64,000 nt of DNA from Lineus longissimus. Its lineage: Eukaryota > Nemertea > Pilidiophora > Heteronemertea > Lineidae. Each line of letters begins with the position of its first letter. Position 1 is the stretch's first letter. Of the stretch, positions 11,101-20,894 are shown piece by piece. Both the position numbers and the translations under genes were made by a program. The notes beneath the pieces are model-generated. The model saw only the letters and a list, made by a program, of their open reading frames with translations, was not told the origin of the DNA and searched no databases. The stretch spans positions 994,501 to 1,058,500 of the forward strand of contig NC_088313.1 in the NCBI RefSeq assembly GCF_910592395.1, given 5' to 3'.

Positions 11101-11849
11101 CAAAGAGTGGCATGTTACATCAGCAGACTATTACATAGGCTAGCATCTCGCCATGCGTATTATTTTCACCATTTATAATTATATCATAAAGTTTTTATTT
11201 GCCAGATACGCCGGTACCACCTAGGGTCGGGCAAACAAACCATCTTTACAAAAGGTTTTCACAGTCAAAGACGCCAGACAATGGGTGATATGAATAAAGA
11301 CTAGCAAATGCTTTTATCTAAATCTCAATGTACATTTACACTAGGCCTTCCTGTACAAAACCGGAGTAAAAGCATTTGCTAGTCTTTATTCATATCACCC
11401 AATGTCTGGCAAAGGGACCACCGGTATGGGGATGACATTTCATTGACAATACACAACGACATGATGCAAGAGACGCATGGTCCCATGGCCAGGCACTTCT
11501 AGGCACTGGACGAATGGGGACGTCGATGTCGACTGACGATGACTGACTGTCGCCAATTCTAGTCATCATGTCAAGCAGTGTCGGCGAGGCCGAGGGTTAC
11601 ATGACGGCACACGACATTGTCTTTAAAACAATAGACTGTCGATACTAACCCATCAGTAGAGAAATCAAAGTTGAATATGCCTCCATGGTGTGTGTGCTTG
11701 ACAGTTTGCTGCGGATTCCACGAGTGAACCTCCCGAACAGAGCCATACAATCCAGGCAAAAGCTCACTTTTACAAGGAAATCTATTTTTACCTCCACCAA
11801 CTTCACGCGAAGCAAGCCATTCGTGGGGCCTGAATTTAACTCTTGGCAT
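8181..11849 (-). CDS. DCAF10: DDB1- and CUL4-associated factor 10 (WDR32), 6 exons
   Basis: In transcript order the exons are 11849-11650, 10931-10818, 10408-10211, 9987-9666, 9320-9261 and 9089-8181. All joins are GT-AG and phase-consistent, giving 600 aa. The start ATG has an in-frame TGA 24 bp upstream. DCAF10 is a WD40 substrate receptor for the CUL4-DDB1 ubiquitin ligase. Recognisable blocks are GGIFNFDFSTDG (first blade, exons 1/2), AHEDCVNYVRFLDTRVFATCSDDTTV then CLWDVR (a WDxR box that contacts DDB1), and GHSNWVKNIEYDANN…LLVTSGFDG (exon 3). A long Ser/Asp/Arg-rich, probably disordered insert follows in exon 6, and then the conserved end with EEPNVGRGFIKELCFSSDGR and TTKFSPIHC. Length is close to the vertebrate protein as I recall it. 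The gene converges on the CLAMP gene. Confidence 0.95.
10583..10819 (-). repeat. 37-bp minisatellite repeating the DCAF10 exon-2 splice donor
   Basis: The real donor of exon 2 (CAG|GTAAGC, minus strand, boundary 10818/10817) is the last of seven donor-like motifs. CTTACCTG on the plus strand starts at 10591, 10628, 10665, 10702, 10739, 10776 and 10813, exactly every 37 bp. Units differ only at one or two positions. The copy farthest into the intron reads CAG|GTAAGT. The array spans nearly the first 240 bp of intron 2. Confidence 0.95.
11273..11410. mobile_element. 44-bp-arm inverted repeat in DCAF10 intron 1
   Basis: Arms 11273-11316 and 11367-11410 are reverse complements with a single mismatch, separated by 50 bp. 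They contain GGGTGATATGAATAAAGAC and its complement. Shorter CCGGT/ACCGG-containing similarity lies outside both arms (about 11208 and 11425), so the full element may be about 220 bp. The high arm identity suggests a young foldback or MITE insertion. Confidence 0.85.
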
Positions 11850-12110
11850 GGCGTATCGTTGCTTTAACGATCAGATAATATGTCTGCTCAAAATAAAGAG
11901 ACTACGGCAGCAAAGTAGAGAGAAAACCGGTGAGAAATGGGCATGATTTTTAAGGATTTTGTTCACTTTATTGATTGTTTTCGTTTGAGGTCAAGGTCAT
12001 TATCAGTCGGGATCTCCACAAATGAAGAGTTTGTTATTATCGTGGCCACCGCGGCAGCACTATACAGTTACTTAAAGGGACAACTTGGGCATGAGATGTG
12101 TTCAGGCGGG

Positions 12111-12500
12111 GCCGATTGGGTCTGGTTGTGACTGGTCTCATCTTCTCTCTGTCTTTGCAAGACGGTGCAGAAGGCAGGGCCGATCGGGTCTGGTTGTGAC
12201 TGTCTCATCTTCTCCCTGTCTTTGCAAGGCGGTGGGGCAGTCAGTGCCGATTGGGTCTGGTTGTGACTGTCTCATCTTCTCCCTGTCTTTGCAAGGCGGT
12301 GGGGCAGTGCCGATTGGGTCTGGCTGTGACTGTTGTCATGTTCTCATCTCTCACCAAGACGGAAGGACACGGGGTTGTCAGGCCCGATTAAATCTGGTTG
12401 TGGCAGTCTACTATCGTTCACCGTGACAGCAAGATGGTGGAATACGTCTGGTTGTGACTATCTCATCTCTCTCACCATGTCGGCAAGACAAGAGAGAGAC
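12111..12500. repeat. Degenerate 63-68-bp repeats, opposite orientation to the next array
   Basis: GCCGATtGGGTCTGGTTGTGAC recurs at 12111, 12179, 12246 and 12309, with more decayed copies to about 12500. Each unit is a diverged reverse complement of the 69-bp unit that fills 12.76-14.82 kb (shared TCTGGTTGT, CTGTCTCATCT and CAAGaCGGaGG blocks). The two arrays are therefore inverted relative to each other. This arm starts about 260 bp upstream of the DCAF10 start codon. Confidence 0.85.
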
Positions 12501-12759
12501 CAGGCCCAATGTGCATGCTAGTTTGCTCAATTCCGAACAATGCGTGCTGTATAACCGATCTAAGGACTGACAAATTTTGTCCTCAGTAAGGAGGTGTTCT
12601 TTACGGAGGCTGAAGCTGGGGGTATACAACATGATTCCATTTTGTTTAGTTCAATATTGAACATGAACCTGAGCTTAACCCTTGAGCTGCTACAGACTTT
12701 TGATCCCATGTGGCCGATTTGCTGCCCCCTTCCTCCCCAGTTGTGTCGACACCATGAAA

Positions 12760-14815
12760 GAGAGGAAAAAGTCACAACCATAGCAAATCATGCCTGCTGG
12801 GATGCTCGATTGTCTAGGAGATCAAACAGTCACAACCCGACAGAATCGAGCCTGTTAACTCCACTGTCGTCCAAACACAAGTTGTGTAAAACGAGCGTGT
12901 CAAAGCCAGACCGAATTGGACCTGGCAGCTCCTCCGTCTTGCCGATACCATGAGAGGCAAGATAGCGAGGACAACCAGACCGAATGAAGCCTGGTAGCTC
13001 CTCCGTCTTGCTGAAACCGTGAGAGATGAGACAGCCACGACAACAAGACCGAATGGAGCCTGGCAGCTCCTCCGTCTTGCCGAAACCGTGAGAGATGAGA
13101 CAGCCACGACAACCAGACCGAATGGAGCCTGGTAGCTCCTCCGTCTTGCCGAAATCGTGAGAGATGAGACAGCCACGACAACCAGACCGAATGGAGCCTG
13201 GCAGCTCCTCCGTCTTGCTGAAACCGTGAGAGATGAGACAGCCACGACAACCAGACCGAAAGGAGCCTGGCAGCTCCTCCGTCTTGCTGAAACCGTGAGA
13301 GATGAGACAGCCACGACAACCAGACCGAAAGGAGCCTGGCAGCTCCTCCGTCTTGCCGAAACCGTGAGAGATGAGACAGCCACGACAACCAGACCGAAAG
13401 GAGCCTGGCAGCTCCTCCGTCTTGCCGAAACCGTGAGAGATGAGACAGCCACGACAACCAGACCGAAAGGAGCCTGGCAGCTCCTCCGTCTTGCCGAAAC
13501 CGTGAGAGATGAGACAGCCACGACAATCAGACCGAATGGAGCCTGGCAGCTCCTCCGTCTTGCTGAAACCGTGAGAGATGAGACAGCCACGACAACCAGA
13601 CCGAATGGAGCCTGGCAGCTCCTCCGTCTTGCCGAAACCGTGAGAGATGAGACAGCCACGACAACCAGACCGAAAGGAGCCTGGCAGCTCCTCCGTCTTG
13701 CCGAAACCGTGAGAGATGAGACAGCCACGACAACCAGACCGAAAGGAGCCTGGCAGCTCCTCCGTCTTGCTGAAACCGTGAGAGATGAGACAGCCGCGAC
13801 AACCAGCCCGAAAGGAGCCTGGCAGCTCCTCCGTCTTGCCGAAACCGTGAGAGATGAGACAGCCGCGACAACCAGACCGAAAGGAGCCTGGCAGCTCCTC
13901 CGTCTTGCCGAAACCGTGAGAGATGAGACAGCCACGACAACCAGACCGAAAGGAGCCTGGCAGCTCCTCCGTCTTGCCGAAACCGTGAGAGATGAGACAG
14001 CCACGACAACCAGACCGAAAGGAGCCTGGCAGCTCCTCCGTCTTGCTGAAACCGTGAGAGATGAGACAGCCACGACAACCAGCCCGAAAGGAGCCTGGCA
14101 GCTCCTCCGTCTTGCCGAAACCGTGAGAGATGAGACAGCCACGACAACCAGACCGAATGGAGCCTGGCAGTTCCTCCATCTTGCCGAAACCGTGAGAGAT
14201 GAGACAGCCACGACAACCAGACCGAATGGAGCCTGGCAGCTCCTCCGTCTTGCCGAAACCGTGAGAGATGAGACAGCCGCGACAACCAGACCGAATGGAG
14301 CCTGGCAGCTCCTCCGTCTTGCCGAAACCGTGAGAGATGAGACAGCCGCGACAACCAGACCGAATGGAGCCTGGCAGCTCCTCCGTCTTGTCGAAACCGT
14401 GAGAGATGAGACAGCCGCGACAACCAGACCGAATGGAGCCTGGCAGCTCCTCCGTCTTGTCGAAACCGTGAGAGATGAGACAGCCGCGACAACCAGACCG
14501 AATGGAGCCTGGCAGCTCCTCCGTCTTGCTGAAATCGTGAGAGATGGGACAGCCGCGACAACCAGACCGAATGGAGCCTGGCAGTTCCTCCATCTTGCCA
14601 AAACCTTGGGAGATGAGACAGCCGCGACAACCAGCCCGAATTGGACCTCGCAGCATTCCGTCTTGCCAAAACCTTGGGAGATGAGACAGCCAGGACAACC
14701 AGACTGAATCGGGCCTAGCAGTTCCTCCGACTTGCCGAAACCATGAGAGATGAGACAGCCACGACAGCCAGACCGAATCGGGCCTGGCTTCTCCACCGTC
14801 TTGCCACACAGCGAG
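12760..14815. repeat. 69-bp minisatellite, about 27 regular copies plus decayed edges
   Basis: The unit includes CCGTGAGAGATGAGACAGCC, ACGACAACCAGACCGAA and CTGGCAGCTCCTCCGTCTTG. The middle (about 13.0-14.5 kb) is nearly uniform, while both flanks decay, as expected from unequal exchange. Variant positions (CCACGAC/CCGCGAC, GAAAGG/GAATGG, GACCG/GCCCG) occur in runs, a sign of local copying. Because 69 is divisible by three and the unit lacks stops in most frames, reading frames of 380-719 codons appear on both strands. They encode only a 23-residue repeat and I do not treat them as genes. Confidence 0.95.
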
Positions 14816-15167
14816 TAAATCGATACTGTCCGAAACATACCAGTTGTGACTTGTATTTGAACACCGGGATCTGCAGTTTCGGTTGGGACGTTGTGCCCGA
14901 TGTCGCAATGATGAGATTATACAAATATTGGAAACTGAATCTGGATTATGTGGGCTGCGAGGTCTCTCGAAATATAATGAAATTAACAATTCAATTTGGT
15001 TTAGTTTGTTTTATTCACTGACAACATGTCATAGATAGTCACAAGCTAGTTGGGAACCTATATGACGAGGGGACTTAATAAAGCCTGGTGTCCTCAGACG
15101 AACCAAACCGAAGCCTAATCAATATTTCTGTTCACATCTACTGTGATCAGACTAACATCAACATAAG

Positions 15168-15330
15168 GGGCCAAATTCATAAAGGGAGTTTAGCTAAAAC
15201 AGCGTTTAACTACTCAATAGACAGATTCAGGTCCTTCATGTAAATCTTCACAGAATATGAATAGGCCCTGAAACTGATTAGAGAGAAGTTGTACACGTCT
15301 AACCCTTAAACGCCCTTTATGAATTTGGCC
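15168..15330. mobile_element. MITE-like element with GGCCAAATTCATAAAGGG ends
   Basis: GGCCAAATTCATAAAGGG on the left is matched by its exact reverse complement ending at 15330. The arms extend a few bases further as AGTTTA / TAAACG. The length is about 160 bp. No clear target duplication was found. Confidence 0.75.
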
Positions 15331-15574
15331 GAAGGTGTCCTGTGTGAGTAGACAAACTAAACCACAGCCGAAATAAATTCCACCGAGTTTCTCTCAACTT
15401 CTTACTTCCCTGCCGGCCTCTACAACGCCGTCGAATTGTGACTGAAAGATATAAGAGGGGCCTGTTTGAGATTCATGAATTCTTGGGCTTTGTCTTAAGA
15501 TTCAGAATATATTCTGTTACATTGTACCGCGAATCCGACAACTGTCTTCGTCACAACGTCACAGACCATTGAAC

Positions 15575-15749
15575 CCGTGCGACGTTTTATGGTGTTTCCA
15601 TATGAGTGAGTCCCTTGTTGTTCGGGATCGCCGAAAGTAGATAGACGCGTTTTTCTGTGTCCCTATTGAAAAGTCACAGTTTCTCCAGGTGGTGTTCGTG
15701 TATTGCAAGGAAACACTGAAATCTGGGGACAACCGCAAATGTGACACCG
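15575..15749. mobile_element. Element B, copy 1
   Basis: This roughly 175-bp sequence shares blocks with the copy at 24116-24294, including TTTTTCTGTGT, CCCTATTGAAAAGTCA and GGAAACACTGA. The ends CCGTGCGACGTTT and AAATGTGACACCG are imperfect inverted repeats. Confidence 0.6.
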
Positions 15750-17840
15750 TTTTGGAAGGACAATTTGTCCGAAATGTGTTGAAAGCTTTCGATGAATGTC
15801 TTTGGTTTCCATATTACCACACACCTTCATACGTCACCGTGAAAATAGGGTAGGACACTCTTCCCAACGTGACATTGGTTACCGTTACATCGGAATTCTC
15901 CTCAATGGACCCATGTGGCATCTGCACACATGGAGTCCTTAGCCGACATGTTGTGATGTTCACTGAAAATATGATGAGACAGATTTACCCTCAATGCCAT
16001 AGCATTAAAGACATTTAGATATGCTATGTGAAATCTTTAACGTTTTTGTGAGCTGAATTTGTACCTTAGTAACAAAGAATGTACAGATTAACTTATGTCA
16101 ATCAATTACCACGTTATGCCTTAAATTCAGAGAAGGGCACTGTGTGGTAAACCTGCTTTCATTTTGCAGTCTAATTATTGAAATACCACTATTGCCTTTG
16201 TCTTAAGATCAGAGGAGGCAGAATGGTATTGATCAGACAAGAAGTTTCTCCAACTGCCACAAAGAATATTGGATCAACGGCACACAGGGCCTCCCAGAGA
16301 TACTGTCAATGACGAGATATGACTGGGCCTTCTGTAAGATTAGTTTCTCCGCCAAACTCGCGACTGAAGGATTAAAATCTTGTGTTTATAGGCTAACAAA
16401 TGCAAACACTTCCACTGAACCCCCTACAAGAGACGAGTGGCTCTTCGTCTCCCCGACTTTGACACCATACTACGAACATATCAATAGATCAGCCAGCGGT
16501 CCTTGGTGTCGCCGCGTGGGTTACGTCCAGTGAAACTTGTTTGCAAGTGCCAAGGAACCACTATCTGACATCCATAACAGCTTATTCCCTGTTCAGCTTG
16601 TTATAGTCGGGTGCTACACCACAGTCGGGATAGTGGAGCCAAGTAAATTATCACGTTCTCAACAATTATCTAAACGAGGATCTTGGTTGTTGATGGCTTA
16701 TGTGCCGCAAAGTAAGTAAGTTAGTATAACTATAACGGAAATGACGTAGTTTGATCGCATTCAACTACTCGTAAACTCGTTCCACCTAAATGATAGAGGT
16801 GTAGATCTTATCAACGCAGTTTTGACCTCATTAATCCGATAGCAAGACATTCAAAATGATATGGCATATTCTATAGTTGTTATGCAAAACATTCTAAACG
16901 GCAGATCACTCTTTACCTGATTTGTAAGAAGCAAAATCGAGAAATTTGGGAACAGACGGCGAACACTGTCTTCCATGTTGCTTGACGCTCGAGCAGCTTA
17001 TGGCCGCCTGTTTCAAACCAACCGCTCAATTGTGTAGGTCTCGGCCAATCAAAGCTCATGGTTCTGGTCATGTGACCCGCAAACATTTGAACCTTCGTTC
17101 ACGAGAGACCCTTTAGGATGTTATGTCATGACCAAGGTGTATTGAGGACAATGGTGCGTGCTAACACTTACTGGCGGGGACAAACAAACAGCAGTTAGCA
17201 GACGAACTATATTCAATCCTACAAAATTGTACAGAGTGGTACGTGTTCAATAATTTGTAGCAGTAGAGCAAATTTAACTTATCACTTGCCTCAACTTAGT
17301 CCCATCTTGACCCTCAATGCATTTACATTGCTCCACTTCCTGACTACGCGCGTCGAGGCTGCGGAGGCAATACCGCTGGAAGTTTAGTATGCTTGTCTTT
17401 GCCCGAGGGGTATCAAGTGCGACGAAGCACAGCCTTTTTCAGTGTTCCTTCATAACGCATGTAGAATCCTTCAACTAAACAATCAATATAAAACTACGAA
17501 CATCTCGTGTAACCGTGTAAAGTGACAAATCCCACAAAATATGTGCCCGGATTATGTTACGCGTAATTACAAGGCTGATATAATTCCACTTAAAAGGACA
17601 CTTTTCTTGGACGTCGGTGACACATGCGCGATCTTTGCTGTAAGCGAGTGTCTTGGAGCATATGGCACCAGCATCACGCACCCATCATCAACATCTCAGA
17701 TCGTTTGACGATACGGGGCGTGGATGAAACAGTCGACCACTCCATTTATACATTGATGACAATGTTAACTTAAATTTTCTTTTCCTCGGACGAATCCAAC
17801 GTTGGTAGATGGAAAAATCGTCCTCTCTATCATGTGCCTC

Positions 17841-17984
17841 CATTACGTTATTTTGCCCCTCACCTCACAGTTAACAGAATTTAGGCCTAGCCAAATACAC
17901 GGTCTATCGTCTTTAAACAGAGCCCGCTCGCACTCAGGCCTTAATTCCCAGTTGTTCTGCTGTCTTATCAATGGGTTATCAGGG
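17841..17984 (+). mobile_element. Element A, left part
   Basis: It retains the left terminus (CATTACGTTATTTTGCCCC) and the middle (GGCCTAGCC…GAGCCCGCTCGCAC). Similarity stops after GGGTTATCAGGG, so the right half is missing. Confidence 0.8.
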
Positions 17985-19828
17985 CTGTTGGCATAACCAC
18001 CCCACCCCCCGCGATTACCCCACCCCTCCAACGATGACGCGTCTAGATGCATGCCGGAAATATATTGAGATACCAATGCTGTGATGCTCTTATAATCACG
18101 TTTACTTGTGTCGCTTTACCCGCGTCTGTCGTGTCTCACAAGTGATCAGCACCCGGCGGAAGAATAGATACGCGATCCTTGCATTATGATGAGAAAGTAT
18201 CACTTAACTTACCTTTTATACGTGACGGCTAAAGGTGAAATGCTTTCAACAAAACCTGGGGCCATGGGTTAAGTTTCACTGTGCCACGTGACAGGTCGCG
18301 TAAGTCAAGCCGGGAAACAATGGCAGCTCTTGTCACGGGCGTCTCGAGGGAGGCGTATTCTGTATGGGGCCGAGGTGCTCCTGGATCGAAAGAGTTTTCC
18401 CGGGAAGCGATTCCCCGGACCGCGGGTCCATTGTAACTATAGTTCGTTCAGAAAGTAGCGGCCGCGCCCGTTGTCAAGAAATTCAAATGAGGGATACGCC
18501 AGAGTTTTAATCACCCAAATCTGGAGTGATGAGCTTCTGTTTTGTCAAGGGCAAAACGGATGTTTCTAACCCAATGAATATGATATCGCCCAGGAACGTA
18601 AGCCGAGGGTGATCCACATGCCAAGGAACAGACTATCTGGCAAGCACCTCATTTTGACAAACGACGTCATGTGACCGATTGAAAAATGGTTGCTCAGTGG
18701 CGTCACGTCCACGGGCAACATCCATAGGGTCTTGTCGCAATTCCCCCGAAACGCCAACGTGAACGCCTCTCACATCGTTCGACACCCTGTACATGATGCC
18801 CAACAATGGAATAGGCGTTGGCGTTGGCTTTCGAAAACTCTCTAATATACGTTACCCTCTTGTCCAGCACTCCGGTCCTGCTCCAATATGAATGGAGTAT
18901 AGTTTAGGGACAGCGTGTAATCTAGCTCGTCCTGCGAGCTTAATTAAGAAACCAAACAATTGGGAGTGAAGGGGATCGCGAGGATGGCCGGAGTCAATCG
19001 CTCTATTATCTTGCTAAATGATGTTCGACAAAGATTTTGATTGGCAATAGCGATAAGGTGAGGGTAATTATATGGTCACCCTTTCGACAGATGTTAGGAG
19101 GAGGGCGGGAGGGACGAGAGGAGAGAATGGTAAGGAGGTAGGTTTTGAGAGGCGCCTCTTGCGCCTGAAGAACGAGGCCGTCAATTCGGACTCTGCCACA
19201 ACCCTCGGGAAAGACAGGACAGTGTTCGTGCACTGCCTAGTGGTTAACAGAGCAGGTTATCACGCACCTGCAGGAAGAAGAAGGATGAGAAGAAGAAGAA
19301 GAAGCAAACAACAACTTTAGCATGGAGCAACAACAAGAGACACTCAACAACAGTTGCTCCGGCCGCTTGTTCAACCACCAGAAATAACTCATAAACGTCA
19401 TTCATAAATTTAGACCAAGAAGCAAAATATGATGACACATGGAATGGTCTCTCCAAATACCATCCAGGATTCAATTTTTGTCGTGAGAATTCGAAACGCC
19501 AGCTATTGCCAGGAAAGAGATGTCCATCAACCGGAAATCTGGACTGCCAAATTGCACCCCGCGACGCCAGTTCCACTGTCAGTTCCGTGTGAATGTCGCG
19601 GTTGAATAGTGGACAGGTTATAGGCAATCATCAATGGTCAGGCCCGGACTTAACCGCGGTATTTACTATCATAAAACATGATCTCACCTCCGCGTAATTG
19701 GCTGGACGCGAGTTGGTAGGCTGAGTGAGATAAAGCAGGGAGGATTATTTCAGACACGCCTTGGCAACGACCACCAGGAATGTTGCTGATGATACGGTAA
19801 ATGTTTCAAGTGAAATACCATACGCCTC

Positions 19829-19976
19829 GAAGATTTGCCCTGATATTCCTCTCATAAGCTAGAACAACGGGCATTTCTAGAGCTTTAACGTGCGAGCGGG
19901 CTTTGTATAAATACAAAATATCGTATTGGGCTCGGCCTGAATTCTTTAAACGGCGACGTCCGGGGAAAATAACGTA
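19829..19976 (-). mobile_element. Element A, reverse, truncated
   Basis: It carries AGATTTGCCCTGATA, TGCGAGCGGGCTTTGT and a decayed left terminus ending AAAATAACGTA, and lacks the right terminus. Confidence 0.75.
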
Positions 19977-20530
19977 CTGGAAACATCTTTGTTTACATCA
20001 GTTACATGAAATATATCATATGATAATACAATTCAGTGAGATAATGTAAAAATAATTCAACATTAGTCAAAATGGTCTGTAAACGGTATGGCTTTCAGTT
20101 GCTTTTTTAAGTGTTTGTGCTTATGAGATCACGCAAACTCCTTCGAAAAAGATATTTAAACAAAAAACTAAAACTGACCCCTTTTTCTGGACAACCCTGT
20201 ATAATAAACTTCATTATCTCTATTGATTACCGATCCTATCCAAGCGTTTGACTACGTGTCGCCACAATATGATACCCGTCAGCACAATAGGTAACACTTC
20301 AAATCTAATTAGAAATTACAAACAATCACTAGAATATCACTTGACGATTTTCCGCCAAATGTTCATCAAACTGTTCGCACTTGAACCAGTATCCCGCGGC
20401 CTGCCCCGTGAGGTTGGTTCGCGCTGTTGCCCAGAGTCAAGCCTCAAGATGTAAAAGCCCATCCTCCCCGTTAGGCGGCACTGAGGGGCCCATTATGCCC
20501 ACAATGTAAAACATCGACCAGCCTTTTTTA

Positions 20531-20746
20531 CCTTATTTTGCACGCCCCTTACATGGCAGTTAAAAGAATTCAGGCCTAGCCTAATACACGGTCCATTGTC
20601 TGTAAACAAAGCCCGTTCGCACCTACATTTAGGCCTAAATTCCATTGTTCTACTGTCTAATCGAAATGTTGTCAGGAAAGATATTGATAACATCGACCCC
20701 GCGAAACAGCTTTCGAGGGGGTCGTTAGGCCTAAAGCGGCAAGAGT
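20531..20746 (+). mobile_element. Element A, forward member of a head-on pair
   Basis: Near full length, it contains CAGGCCTAGCC, AAAGCCCGTTCGCACC and the inner hairpin arms GACCCCGCG…GGGGGTCG. It abuts a reverse copy with no recognisable spacer. Confidence 0.8.
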
Positions 20747-20894
20747 TAATCAAGATTTGCCCTGATAACCCGTTAATAAGAAGTGGAACAATGGCCTAGC
20801 TGCGAGCGGGCTTTGTATAAAGACAATAGACCGGGTATTGGGCTAGGCCTAAATTCGTCTAACTGCGAGGAAGGGGGCGTACAAAAACGTAATG
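20747..20894 (-). mobile_element. Element A, reverse member of a head-on pair
   Basis: It runs from AAGATTTGCCCTGATAACCC through GCGAGCGGGCTTTGT to AAAACGTAATG. With the preceding copy it forms a large imperfect inverted repeat of about 360 bp. Confidence 0.8.

Noticed and set aside
10583-14815. CRISPR array
   Set aside because: The repeats are directly adjacent without unique spacers, and the region is in a eukaryotic genome with spliced genes.
12814-14989. Very long open frames (380-719 codons) on both strands as genes
   Set aside because: They arise because the 69-bp unit is divisible by three and has few stops. They encode only a repeated 23-residue peptide and are open on both strands at once.
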